NCBI RefSeq assembly: GCF_012927185.1
Contig: NZ_JABBGB010000001.1
Location: 1,550,001 to 1,614,000 of the forward strand
Reading direction: 5' to 3'
Length of the DNA stretch: 64,000 nt
Origin: Pseudoflavitalea sp. G-6-1-2
GTDB taxonomy: Bacteria; Bacteroidota; Bacteroidia; Chitinophagales; Chitinophagaceae
The notes under the pieces are model-generated. The model ran no database searches, was not told the DNA's origin, and saw only the letters and a list, made by a program, of their open reading frames with translations. Numbering within the stretch: position 1 is the first letter of the stretch; every line of letters starts with the position of its first letter. The position numbers and the translations under genes were made by a program. Shown one piece after another: positions 10,401-17,829 of the stretch.

Positions 10401-12257
10401 GACTCCTGTTACTTTGAAAACAATACATCCTGGCATATGGGTGGCGCTGTAGGCATTATTCAGGAAGGCGCTGCAGCATATCCTATCACAGGTCTTTATG
10501 CTGTGCAGATTTCCAACAGCATTTTTAAGAATAATCTTACAGATAACCGGGGGCAGGGAGGAACGAGAGCTGGTGCAGGTGGCGCCATCTCTGCATTTGG
10601 GCCTGGTGAGCTGGTGGTGGAGCGATGCCAGTTCAGCAACAATATTGCTGAAAGATTTCAGCCAGTATTTGGTTCACCCAATCCGGGACTGGGACAGGGT
10701 TCTGTACTCGCTGCATTTGCAAAAGCCAAAGTGAAATTGCTGCAATGTTCGGGATACAATCTCACCGGAAAAGATTCGGCCATGATCTACAACAACGGAT
10801 CCGAAATTGAAAGCCATCTGAGCAGTTTCTATCAGCAAACAGGTAATCTGTTTGCAACTGAAGGAACCAATACGGTGAGCACATTGCGCAATACCATTGC
10901 CTGGAACAGTCAGGCAACGGCAGTGCCATTGTTGATACGAGCTGGGACAGGCCAGTTCAATGTTGACAACTCATTGCTCACAAGGCTCAACATCTCTAAT
11001 ATCGCAGGTACAAACAATATTGCCGGTGATCCGCTCTTCAAAAATGTATCGCTGGGTGATCTGCATTTGCTTGGTTGCAGTCCGGCTATCAATGCAGGAA
11101 ATACCGCAACTATTCCTTCAGGCATTACTGCGGATTTCGATCAGTTGCCACGCATTCAGCATGGCACAGTCGACATCGGAGCATTTGAAGCAAACAGTCT
11201 TACCAGCAATGCAGCTGCTTTGCAACAGGTAAATGCAACTGCCACAGCATGGCAGTTGAAAGATGATACAACTTTTTACAATCCCGATTGCAATGCCATT
11301 ATCGCAAGTGTATCCGGGACCAATACTGCGGCATCCATCACCGGAAATACTACGGCGAAAGTTTGGATAGAAGCTGCACAGCCGCCGCACTTTGTGAAAA
11401 GACATTTCGAGATAACGCCGGATAATAATGCAGCTGCTGCAACCGGAAGAGTAACCCTGTATTTTACACAGCAGGATTTCAATGAGTTCAATGCAGTGAA
11501 TACAGTGAAGCTGCCGGTTGGTCCGGCAGACAATGCCGGCAAATCGAATCTGCTGATAGAGAAACGTCCCGGTGTAAGCAATGATGGGACCGGACTGCCA
11601 GCCACTTACAGCGGCACGCCGCTCACCATCGATCCCACAGATGCGGATATTCAGTGGAATGCCACAGCAGGCCGATGGGAACTGAGTTTCAGCGTAACAG
11701 GGTTCAGCGGTTTCTTTGTAAAAACTCAAAGTGTAACACTGCCATTGAAGCTGGTGGGTTTTACCGGCACAAGGCAAAACCCGGTGAGCAAATTGCAGTG
11801 GGAAACGAGGGATGAACAAAATGCAAAACATTTCGAACTGGAGCGGAAAATAAATGATCAGTCGTTTGAGCCGGTTGCTATGATAAAAGCGCTTAATGGT
11901 AACAGTCAGTTATATGCTTACAACGATACCATACGCTTCAATGGCCTGATCTATTACCGGTTGAAAATGGTAGATGTGGATGGCAAGTTCACCTACAGCG
12001 ATATCGTAAGGCTGCGGGATACCCAGGCGGATTTTGTACAACTCAAACCGAACCCCGCTACCTCATGGATCATCATTGATTTTTATGAATCCTCTCTGCT
12101 GAATACCGAAGCAGTAATTGCCAACACACAGGGAGCAGTAATGAAAAAAATAAGAATCAGTGCAAGGCCACAAAAGGTAGAGCTGAATGGATTGGCGGCC
12201 GGTGTGTATTTCATCCGCTTTGCGAATGGAGAAGTACTGCGGTTCGTGAAACTGTAA
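7482..12257 (+). CDS. Giant secreted beta-helix protein (choice-of-anchor Q type) with T9SS type A sorting domain
   Basis: A protein of 1591 residues with a signal peptide (MKGFFTLLASLLIVQCSFSQ). Three homologous modules start near residues 23, 382 and 769, each opening with a YV...G..W..AF/AY pattern (MYVNEAAAGSNNGTSWANAY; LYVRAGSAAGADGKSWATAF; LYVDSTNGNDYANNGYSWAF) and closing with a D.GAYE or D.GAFE motif. Their interior is made of short N-rich turns (NCVFANN, NCTFVNN, NCRFINN), the mark of a right-handed parallel beta-helix as found in surface-anchored polysaccharide-binding or -cleaving proteins. A C-terminal region beginning LKPNPATSWIIIDF is a T9SS sorting domain. No catalytic triad is recognisable, so adhesin and polysaccharide lyase-like roles are both open. 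It is preceded by 233 bases without a gene. Confidence 0.85.
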   Translation: MKGFFTLLASLLIVQCSFSQTVMYVNEAAAGSNNGTSWANAYRQLSEAFQTIRDNPSTNYEIRIASGTYYPTGIQTATNRDSTFLLTRGGVKIYGGYNATTGIRKLSENATILSGNIGALGANTDNSYHVMVVIGLPANADSVVIDGVTITGANANGSANFTYNGIATSQVSGGGIRFRNNNGLTKIAVRNSFIYDNRVNYAGAGILNEVSPIELMNCVFANNESLNMGGALFNNGSNARVINCSFSNNKATNNGSTVHNDNASVVAINNSILWGNSGGGSRVTSLAGSAVTMFYCIVEGGSTTNNNSNSDPQFVNATDADGADNLFGTADDGLMLKNCSPAFNTGDNNAIPSGSNTDITGAARILQTIVDRGAYESAQANRLYVRAGSAAGADGKSWATAFNNLEDALVAARSCAVIEEIWVAAGTYIPSRDPFGNATPADARDKTFYLRSGLKIYGGFPATGDPAMNDRNPGRNTTIFSGNIGNAADSKDNCYHVVLTISDNNATLIDGVTIRDGYNDLNNNGSITVETLPINRYSGAGIYSLFSSLKIQNCIFTADTAMNGGAIYNFGSPEITNCVFAGNRGDVGGAMYNVGNTNTHSIPVISNCTFVNNSIKQNGLGSGAYFNQYAGGNIRNSIFFNKPTLSSTDGGREEIYKENTVTRPLYVSYSNVRDYAAATSLSIEWGSGISTANAGFENISNMTGLDNVLGTEDDGLRLSSCSPCISAGNNDSIPAGNITDIRFEQRIFNGTIDLGAYEYQLMPASGTALYVDSTNGNDYANNGYSWAFAFKTLSHALNYAQFNSCAAGTITQIHVAKGTYYPTQNNHQDSSFVLNSNNLALLGGYPAGGGIRNAANNPVILSGNIGNVNNVGDNSYHVMIISPLLYTGVTNIDNVVVDGFTFADGNAGAGSIMANGLPRYSGGAIFITSKLSELNCTPTIRNCRFINNRTSVAANGGAIWYDGVSAGSNKLIIDSCYFENNTSWHMGGAVGIIQEGAAAYPITGLYAVQISNSIFKNNLTDNRGQGGTRAGAGGAISAFGPGELVVERCQFSNNIAERFQPVFGSPNPGLGQGSVLAAFAKAKVKLLQCSGYNLTGKDSAMIYNNGSEIESHLSSFYQQTGNLFATEGTNTVSTLRNTIAWNSQATAVPLLIRAGTGQFNVDNSLLTRLNISNIAGTNNIAGDPLFKNVSLGDLHLLGCSPAINAGNTATIPSGITADFDQLPRIQHGTVDIGAFEANSLTSNAAALQQVNATATAWQLKDDTTFYNPDCNAIIASVSGTNTAASITGNTTAKVWIEAAQPPHFVKRHFEITPDNNAAAATGRVTLYFTQQDFNEFNAVNTVKLPVGPADNAGKSNLLIEKRPGVSNDGTGLPATYSGTPLTIDPTDADIQWNATAGRWELSFSVTGFSGFFVKTQSVTLPLKLVGFTGTRQNPVSKLQWETRDEQNAKHFELERKINDQSFEPVAMIKALNGNSQLYAYNDTIRFNGLIYYRLKMVDVDGKFTYSDIVRLRDTQADFVQLKPNPATSWIIIDFYESSLLNTEAVIANTQGAVMKKIRISARPQKVELNGLAAGVYFIRFANGEVLRFVKL

Positions 12258-12281
12258 CAATTCAAATGAGGATGTTATAGT

Positions 12282-13262
12282 TCACCAGTTGAAGTAAAGC
12301 GTGATATTGCCTACTTCGTGACTGCTCAGCCCTTTGATCCATGGCGAAAAAACTTTCTGTGTAAATGAAATGCCGAAGTTGCCATGTGAGAGCACGATGC
12401 CATAATCCAGTGTAGCTGTAAGCCGGTTGATATCCGGAGAGATCTTTTTGTCTTTTTTCAATATGATGCCTCCCTGCAGCAATGCATTGTAGGCTATAAA
12501 CTGGGCCGCTGGCCGGGCGAATACATACGCCTGCCAGCGGCCTCTTGCATTCGATCTGGCAGGTGTGCTGGTATGAGCCATCAGGCCTGTAAACCAAGAT
12601 TTCATTTTTCCCGCGCGCAGCACCACATAGGCTTCCAGCGCATTCGTCATGGAACCAGCATACACGCGACCACCTCCGATTATTTCTGCCCATTCAAAAC
12701 CGTTGAGTTGCTTCTCTGCTGTTACATCGATATTCAGGAGGATATCATTCGGCAACTGATTATCCCACCCTTTCGGTTGCTGGGTACCGGTAAGGCGATG
12801 TACGAACTCCTGTATTTCTCTCGCTCCGGATGCCTCTCCCAGCATGCCTGCCATGAAGCGGCTATGGATGGCATACTTCTTTTCGGGGTTGTAAGACCAG
12901 GAAGAGAAATGCCCCAATACTGCCCCAGCATAAGGAAAATCGTTATTGATCGGCTGCTCCAGTTTAGTGTTGTTAGGCGTAAACATGAGATGCAGGAGAC
13001 CCACTCCGTAAATGTTCACGGAATTGGGGCCGGCTTTGGGCGCCCATCTTTCCAGAAAGAAACCGGGTTGCTTCTTCGCGTATCTGTAATCGATGAAAGT
13101 GCCTGCTGTATAGGCTTTGTCCGTTCCCTGCCCGCGGATATTGATGAAGTCTTCGTCAACGGACAGCCGAAACTGATGGCGGTAATCATCCGGGGATTGT
13201 GCACGCAGCATCGTGCTGCTGATGATGATCAGAAATGATAAGTAATAGCGCCTGCTTTTCAT
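12282..13262 (-). CDS. LpxR-family lipid A 3'-O-deacylase-like outer-membrane protein
   Basis: A protein of 326 residues with a signal peptide (MKSRRYYLSFLIIISSTM, then LRAQS). It contains the LpxR (DUF2219) features: an early SVDEDFINIRGQGTDKAYTAG segment, which corresponds to the N-D...T..YT.G active-site region, and a late KGWDNQLPNDILLNI segment. LpxR is a 12-stranded outer-membrane barrel that removes the 3'-acyloxyacyl chain of lipid A and so softens immune recognition. In free-living Bacteroidota the role is unproven, so this is a family-level call. It sits tail-to-tail with the beta-helix gene and upstream of it on the opposite strand lies pdxA. Many strands alternate polar and apolar residues, as expected of a barrel. 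Confidence 0.75.
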   Translation of the reverse strand: MKSRRYYLSFLIIISSTMLRAQSPDDYRHQFRLSVDEDFINIRGQGTDKAYTAGTFIDYRYAKKQPGFFLERWAPKAGPNSVNIYGVGLLHLMFTPNNTKLEQPINNDFPYAGAVLGHFSSWSYNPEKKYAIHSRFMAGMLGEASGAREIQEFVHRLTGTQQPKGWDNQLPNDILLNIDVTAEKQLNGFEWAEIIGGGRVYAGSMTNALEAYVVLRAGKMKSWFTGLMAHTSTPARSNARGRWQAYVFARPAAQFIAYNALLQGGIILKKDKKISPDINRLTATLDYGIVLSHGNFGISFTQKVFSPWIKGLSSHEVGNITLYFNW

Positions 13263-13327
13263 CCTTAACCTTTGAAAGTGCCGGTTGAAAAATCATGCCA
13301 GGGGAATGGACGATAAAAACTGTGGAA

Positions 13328-14437
13328 TTAGATTTCGCGCTTGCTGGTGAGATCCATGTCGATCTTTTCATCCACTGCATTCGCAAGAATCTGATTCGTC
13401 ATCTTCTTCAGCGGATTGCGATGGTTCTCTGCATACTCGTCGCGCTGCGTGATGATATCGATGCACTCGAAAATAGACTGGAGGAAAGAGGAATGATCAG
13501 CTTTGTTCTTGCCTGCAATATCGAATGCGGTTCCATGGTCCGGAGATGTGCGGATCGCGGGCAGGCCAGCGGTATAGTTCACGCCTTCTCCGATAGCCAG
13601 CGATTTGAAAGGGATCAGTCCCTGATCGTGATACATGGCCAGCACACCGTCGAATTTCTCGAACTGGCGGCGGGCGAAGAATGCATCCGGACTGAATGGC
13701 CCGATCACCAGCATATTGCGTTTGGCTTCTTTGATGGCGGGTTTGATGATCTCTTCTTCTTCTTTTCCGATCAATCCTTCATCACCCGCGTGTGGGTTGA
13801 GTCCCAGTACAGCGATCTTTGGTTTGTCGATCCCGAAATCGCGCTGCAGTGAATTGTGCATGATATTGAGCTTGGAAAGAATATTCTCGCGGGTTACATA
13901 TTTGGCGGCTTCGGCCAGCGGAACATGCTCGCTGAGCAGGCCTACACGGAAATTGCCGGATGTCATCAGCATCAGTACATCCTGCATGCCGAATACCTCC
14001 TTCAGATAAGGGGTATGGCCGGTGTAGTTGAATTCCGCAGACTGCACATTCTTTTTGTGAATGGGAGCGGTTACCAGTCCCTGGATCTTCTGCTCTTTCA
14101 GTGCCTGTACGGCAGCTGTGAGCGAACGGATGGCATATTTGCCGCCCACGTCGGTGAGCTGACCGGGCTGAATGTTCACATCTTCTTCCCAGCAATTGAA
14201 AATATTCACCTGCTTATGGTTGATGCGGGTGAAGTCTTTTATGTTCTGATAGTTGAAATTGCAATCAGGAATGCCCTTTTTGTAGAAGTTGAGCACCTTG
14301 TTGGAAGCGAAGATAATAGGGGTGCACATTTCCAGTACACGGTGATCTGCAAAGGTTTTGATCACTAATTCAGGACCTATCCCGTTCAGATCGCCAATTG
14401 AAATACCGATTACTGGTTTGTGTTGCGGTGCACTCAT
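13328..14437 (-). CDS. pdxA: 4-hydroxythreonine-4-phosphate dehydrogenase
   Basis: PdxA oxidises 4-phosphohydroxy-threonine with NAD in the DXP-dependent route to vitamin B6 (pyridoxal phosphate). All the family landmarks are present in 369 residues: the N-terminal GISIGDLNGIGPELVIKTF, the TAPIHKKN loop, the metal-binding YTGHTPYL histidine, LGLNPHAGDEGLIG, and YHDQGLIPFK with the second metal-ligand histidine. Length is slightly above the usual 330 because of an inserted segment near residue 60-70. The start ATG at 14437 lies 42 bases from the divergent rsmA start. The pdxA-rsmA head-to-head arrangement recalls the pdxA-ksgA operon of enterobacteria, but here the two genes are divergent. Confidence 0.95.
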   Translation of the reverse strand: MSAPQHKPVIGISIGDLNGIGPELVIKTFADHRVLEMCTPIIFASNKVLNFYKKGIPDCNFNYQNIKDFTRINHKQVNIFNCWEEDVNIQPGQLTDVGGKYAIRSLTAAVQALKEQKIQGLVTAPIHKKNVQSAEFNYTGHTPYLKEVFGMQDVLMLMTSGNFRVGLLSEHVPLAEAAKYVTRENILSKLNIMHNSLQRDFGIDKPKIAVLGLNPHAGDEGLIGKEEEEIIKPAIKEAKRNMLVIGPFSPDAFFARRQFEKFDGVLAMYHDQGLIPFKSLAIGEGVNYTAGLPAIRTSPDHGTAFDIAGKNKADHSSFLQSIFECIDIITQRDEYAENHRNPLKKMTNQILANAVDEKIDMDLTSKREI

Positions 14438-14465
14438 ATTAAATATTTCAGGGGCCTAAATTACG

Positions 14466-14473
14466 TATTTTTG
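14466..14473 (+). promoter_or_regulatory. Bacteroidota -7 promoter element upstream of rsmA
   Basis: TATTTTTG matches the TAnnTTTG consensus and ends 6 bases before the ATG at 14480, which implies a leaderless or nearly leaderless mRNA. Confidence 0.55.
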
Positions 14474-14479
14474 CAGCTC

Positions 14480-15232
14480 ATGTATACACTTAAAAAATCA
14501 CTGGGGCAGCATTTTCTGAAGGATGAGAATATCTGCCGCCAGATTGTGGACTCCTTACAGGCATATCCGTTCAGTCAGTTGCTCGAAGTGGGCCCCGGTG
14601 GCGGCGCCCTCACCAAGTACCTGATAAAGTTGCCGGAGGTGGATCTCCGCTGTGTGGAGCTCGACGATGAGAAGGTCACCTGGCTGCTGAAAACCTACCC
14701 TGCCCTGGAAGGAAAGATCATTCACAAGAGCGTACTGGATATAGATCCGCCTTTTGAAGGACCATTCACCGTAGTGGGCAATTTCCCATACAATATTTCT
14801 ACTGAGATACTTTTTAAAGTGCTTGCCTGGAAAGATCAGATCCAGACCATGGTAGGCATGTTTCAGAAAGAAGTGGCGCAGCGCGTAGCAGCCAAAGAAG
14901 GCAGTAAAGTATATGGAGTAACTTCCGTGCTGATGCAGGCGCACTTTCAGGTGGACTATCTTTTCGAGGTGGATGAAGAGGCTTTCAATCCTCCCCCAAA
15001 AGTAAAAAGTGCCGTAATCAGAATGAAGCCGCTGGAGCAGCCCGTGCCCACCCGCAGCGACAAACATCTTGCCCTGCTGGTAAAAACTGCGTTTCAGCAA
15101 AGAAGAAAAACACTGCGCAATGCAGTGAAATCATTGTTCGATCCGGAGAAGTTGCAGGACGATATTTTCAACAAAAGAGCAGAACAACTGTCAGTTGCTG
15201 ATTTTGCAGCGCTGACCTACACAATGAGATAA
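14480..15232 (+). CDS. rsmA: 16S rRNA (adenine1518-N6/adenine1519-N6)-dimethyltransferase
   Basis: RsmA (KsgA) dimethylates two adjacent adenines in helix 45 of 16S rRNA late in small-subunit assembly. The 250-residue product starts [15 protein letters not shown] at the ATG at 14480; an in-frame start at 14420 would overlap pdxA. Visible motifs are the SAM-binding [15 protein letters not shown], the acidic ribose-binding CVELDD, and the catalytic NFPYNIST (the N-x-P-Y signature), followed by the small helical C-terminal domain with RRKTLRNAV. One base separates its stop from the next start, so it probably forms an operon with the dehydrogenase that follows. Confidence 0.95.
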   Translation: MYTLKKSLGQHFLKDENICRQIVDSLQAYPFSQLLEVGPGGGALTKYLIKLPEVDLRCVELDDEKVTWLLKTYPALEGKIIHKSVLDIDPPFEGPFTVVGNFPYNISTEILFKVLAWKDQIQTMVGMFQKEVAQRVAAKEGSKVYGVTSVLMQAHFQVDYLFEVDEEAFNPPPKVKSAVIRMKPLEQPVPTRSDKHLALLVKTAFQQRRKTLRNAVKSLFDPEKLQDDIFNKRAEQLSVADFAALTYTMR

Positions 15233-15233
15233 G

Positions 15234-16157
15234 ATGCAAAAAGTAATTGTAACCGCTAAGGTTCACCCATACCTCATAGATCAGCTGACAGCAAAAGGAT
15301 TTCATGTAGAGTACCACACTGCCATCACTTACGATGAGCTGGCAGCGATGATACCCGATGCAACGGGGCTGATAGTAACCACCCGCCTCAGGATCGATCG
15401 CAGCATATTGGAAAAGGCAGACCAGCTGAAATGGATCGGCCGGCTCGGCAGCGGCATGGAACTGATAGATGTTCCGTTTGCAGAGAGCAAAGGTATCTTA
15501 TGCGTGAGCAGCCCTGAAGGAAACCGAAACGCAGTAGCAGAGCAGGTTCTGGGCATGCTGCTCAATCTCATGAACCGCATCGGCATCAGCCAGCAGGAGG
15601 TTCGTGAAATGAAATGGATACGCGATGCCAACCGTGGAACCGAGCTCAGCGGAAAAACAGTGGGCATCATCGGATACGGAAATACCGGAAGTGCATTCGC
15701 CCGGCTGCTGGAACCATTTGGAGTAACAGTGCTGGCGCACGACAAATACAATGTAGGTTTTGCAAAAGGATACATACACGAAGCCAATGCAGAACAGATA
15801 GCGAAATATGCCGATGTGATAAGTCTTCATCTGCCACTTACAGACGAAACATTTCATTATGCCGGCGAAACGTTTTTCAGTTCACTGAAAAACAAGCCCT
15901 GGTTCATCAATGCCAGCAGGGGTAAGGTGCACGATACTTCGGCAGTGATCGAAGCACTGAAAAAAGGCCAGATTGCAGGCGCAGCACTTGATGTACTTGA
16001 AAATGAAAAGCTTGATCTCTACACAGAACCGGAGAAGCAACAGCTGCAATGGCTCACTGCCCAACCCAATGTAATAGTAACCCCGCACATTGCAGGTTAC
16101 AGCCACGAAGCCTTCTATAAAATGGCTGCTGTAACGCTGGAAAAATTGAAATTGTAA
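15234..16157 (+). CDS. NAD-dependent D-2-hydroxyacid dehydrogenase (phosphoglycerate dehydrogenase-like)
   Basis: A protein of 307 residues with the two-domain formate/glycerate dehydrogenase fold. The Rossmann motif [17 protein letters not shown] is near residue 145. The catalytic arginine is in NASRGKVHD, the glutamate in LDVLENEKL and the histidine in [12 protein letters not shown], so the enzyme should be active. It may be a D-3-phosphoglycerate dehydrogenase (serine synthesis) lacking the regulatory ACT domain, or a related 2-ketoacid reductase; sequence alone does not settle this. It is translated one base after rsmA. A conserved link between rsmA and this enzyme is not known to me. Confidence 0.85.
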   Translation: MQKVIVTAKVHPYLIDQLTAKGFHVEYHTAITYDELAAMIPDATGLIVTTRLRIDRSILEKADQLKWIGRLGSGMELIDVPFAESKGILCVSSPEGNRNAVAEQVLGMLLNLMNRIGISQQEVREMKWIRDANRGTELSGKTVGIIGYGNTGSAFARLLEPFGVTVLAHDKYNVGFAKGYIHEANAEQIAKYADVISLHLPLTDETFHYAGETFFSSLKNKPWFINASRGKVHDTSAVIEALKKGQIAGAALDVLENEKLDLYTEPEKQQLQWLTAQPNVIVTPHIAGYSHEAFYKMAAVTLEKLKL

Positions 16158-16170
16158 GGGGGAAATCCAT

Positions 16171-16178
16171 TATATTTG
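16171..16178 (+). promoter_or_regulatory. -7 promoter element for the greA leader
   Basis: TATATTTG fits TAnnTTTG exactly. Transcription should begin near 16184, leaving a leader of about 100 nt before greA that contains the hairpin at 16198-16223. Confidence 0.6.
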
Positions 16179-16197
16179 TAAGGAACATAAATAGTGC

Positions 16198-16234
16198 AAC
16201 GCTTCAGCACCAACTGAGGCGTTGTTCTTTTTTT
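16198..16234 (+). terminator. Hairpin plus T tract in the greA leader (attenuator or terminator)
   Basis: AACGCTTCAG (16198-16207) pairs with CTGAGGCGTT (16214-16223), 10 bp with one G-U pair and a 6-nt loop, followed at once by a T-rich run. It lies between the greA promoter-like box and the greA start. It could end the upstream dehydrogenase transcript, or stop early greA transcripts. Confidence 0.7.
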
Positions 16235-16273
16235 CTATTTTCGGAAGGAAGCAACGATGCCCTTCCTGCAAAA

Positions 16274-16283
16274 AGAAGGAGGT
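16274..16283 (+). promoter_or_regulatory. Strong Shine-Dalgarno site of greA
   Basis: AGAAGGAGGT lies 5 bases (measured from GGAGG) before the ATG at 16288. It is close to a perfect anti-SD match, unusual in this phylum where most genes here have none, and it fixes the greA start. Confidence 0.85.
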
Positions 16284-16287
16284 TATT

Positions 16288-16758
16288 ATGAGTGTTTTAT
16301 ATGTAAGCAAAGAAACACTGGAACAAATGAAAGAAGAGCTGCACCGTATGCGTACTACGGACAGACCTGCAGCTGCAAGAGCTATCGGAGAAGCCCGTGA
16401 AAAAGGCGATCTGAAAGAAAATGCCGAATACGATGCTGCCAAAGAGGCCCAGGGAATTCTGGAAGCCAAGATCAAAAAATTAGAAAGCGACGTGGCCAGC
16501 GCCCGCGTTCTGGAAGCCGACAATGTAGACACCAGCAAGGTGAGCATCCTCACCAAAGTGACCCTTACCAACCTGAACACCAAGAAGCAACATACCTATC
16601 ACATCGTTTCTGAAAAAGAGGCCGATCTCAAACAGGGAAAGATCTCCGTTACCTCTCCCATCGGAAAGGGACTGCTCGGAAAAGTGGTCGGTGAAGTTGC
16701 CGAAGTAACAGTGCCGGCAGGCATTGTTAAATTCAAAATAGAAAATATCACTGCATAA
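16288..16758 (+). CDS. greA: Transcription elongation factor GreA
   Basis: GreA rescues backtracked RNA polymerase by stimulating cleavage of the nascent RNA in the secondary channel. The 156-residue product has the N-terminal coiled coil (LEQMKEELHRMRTTDRPAAA) with the conserved acidic tip (REKGDLKENAEYDAAKE), and the C-terminal FKBP-like domain ending ISVTSPIGKGLLGK then VGEVAEVTVPAG. Length is as usual. The ATG at 16288 is chosen over an earlier in-frame one at 16222 because it carries a strong ribosome site and starts the family consensus. The leader has its own promoter box and a hairpin with a T tract, and a terminator follows the gene, so greA looks like an independent unit. Confidence 0.97.
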   Translation: MSVLYVSKETLEQMKEELHRMRTTDRPAAARAIGEAREKGDLKENAEYDAAKEAQGILEAKIKKLESDVASARVLEADNVDTSKVSILTKVTLTNLNTKKQHTYHIVSEKEADLKQGKISVTSPIGKGLLGKVVGEVAEVTVPAGIVKFKIENITA

Positions 16759-16764
16759 GCACTG

Positions 16765-16788
16765 AACCCCCGGATCGGGGGTTTTTTA
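16765..16788 (+). terminator. Rho-independent terminator of greA
   Basis: AACCCCCG (16765-16772) pairs with CGGGGGTT (16776-16783) around a 3-nt loop, followed by a T tract. Confidence 0.9.
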
Positions 16789-16803
16789 TTGAACGTGGTT
16801 TTG

Positions 16804-16811
16804 TAGATTTG
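16804..16811 (+). promoter_or_regulatory. -7 promoter element of the HIT gene
   Basis: TAGATTTG matches TAnnTTTG and ends 4 bases before the ATG at 16816, so the mRNA may be leaderless. Confidence 0.5.
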
Positions 16812-16815
16812 TTAC

Positions 16816-17211
16816 ATGACAATATTTTCAAAGATCATAGCCGGAGAAATTCCTTCTTATAAAATTCTGGAGAACGATAAGTTCTTCGCCTTTCTCGACA
16901 TCTTTCCGCTTACTCACGGCCATGTGCTGGTGATCCCGAAAATTGAAACAGATAAATTCTTTGATGTACCGGATACATTCCTAGCAGAAATACTGGTGTT
17001 TGCAAAACCTATTGCGAAAGCCATAGAGAAATCATTTCCCTGCAACAGAACAGGCATGGCGGTTGTTGGTCTCGAAGTGCCGCATGCCCACCTTCACCTG
17101 GTGCCCATCAACAATATCGATGATCTTAACTTTACGAGAGGGAAAATAAAAGTGAGTCCCGAAGAACTGAAGATCGCGCAGGAAAAGATCATTGCTAACC
17201 TGGAACTCTAA
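16816..17211 (+). CDS. HIT family protein (nucleotide phosphohydrolase/transferase)
   Basis: A protein of 131 residues with the histidine triad HAHLHLVP near residue 96 and the upstream signature FLDIFPLTHGHVLVIPK. It belongs to the Hint/HinT branch, which hydrolyses purine nucleoside phosphoramidates and related adenylated compounds; the cellular substrate is usually unknown. It follows greA after a terminator and has its own promoter-like box. It ends 8 bases before the convergent ruvC stop, with no room for a separate terminator. Confidence 0.92.
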   Translation: MTIFSKIIAGEIPSYKILENDKFFAFLDIFPLTHGHVLVIPKIETDKFFDVPDTFLAEILVFAKPIAKAIEKSFPCNRTGMAVVGLEVPHAHLHLVPINNIDDLNFTRGKIKVSPEELKIAQEKIIANLEL

Positions 17212-17219
17212 GCGAAATT

Positions 17220-17792
17220 TTATTTGGATGATCGGATGCGGCCGGGATTCTTCTTGAGAAAATCATCCCATCCTTTCAATACTTTGTCCTGATTGCCGAG
17301 AAAGGGTTTATCCTGAAAATGATGGCAGACAGCCACTGCCAGTGCATCGGACATATCGTGTGTATGAACCCAGGCATCCTGCAGATGGAGCATCTGCTGC
17401 AGCATCTTCCAAACCTGTTCTTTATCTGCATTACCATTGCCTGTAATGGATTGCTTGATCTTTTTGGGAGAATATTCGTGTACTTCAAGCCCCGATTGCA
17501 TAGCTGCTGCAATGGCCACCCCCTGAGCTCTTCCGAGTTTGAGCATGCTCTGAACGTTCTTGCCGAAGAACGGCGCTTCGATTGCGCAGTATTTCGGTTT
17601 GAACTGTTGAATAAGTTCACTCACCCGTTGATGGATCATGTGCAGGCGTTCGTAGTTGTCTTTTTTTGCGCTGAGGCGAAGCACATCCATCTCCACCACT
17701 TTGATTACAGAGGCAGTAACGGAAATAACACTGTACCCCATCAGCAATGTACCGGGGTCGATACCAAGAATTATTTTAGAAGACTTTTGCAA
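17220..17792 (-). CDS. ruvC: Crossover junction endodeoxyribonuclease RuvC
   Basis: RuvC is the dimeric RNase H-fold nuclease that cuts Holliday junctions with RuvAB. The acidic catalytic residues are visible in ILGIDPGTLLMGYSV (first Asp), CAIEAPFFGKN (Glu) and HDMSDALAVAVCH (final Asp). With a TTG start at 17792 the product is 190 residues and begins MQKSSKIILGIDPG, as in the family. No ATG precedes the first motif in frame; the only longer option is a TTG at 17867, which would overlap the divergent gene. A TTG start is therefore likely. ruvB is encoded 24 kb away at 41042. Confidence 0.93.
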   Translation of the reverse strand: MQKSSKIILGIDPGTLLMGYSVISVTASVIKVVEMDVLRLSAKKDNYERLHMIHQRVSELIQQFKPKYCAIEAPFFGKNVQSMLKLGRAQGVAIAAAMQSGLEVHEYSPKKIKQSITGNGNADKEQVWKMLQQMLHLQDAWVHTHDMSDALAVAVCHHFQDKPFLGNQDKVLKGWDDFLKKNPGRIRSSK

Positions 17793-17829
17793 TGAGTGTG
17801 AGGGGGATTCAATTAATTTGTAAATCGGA

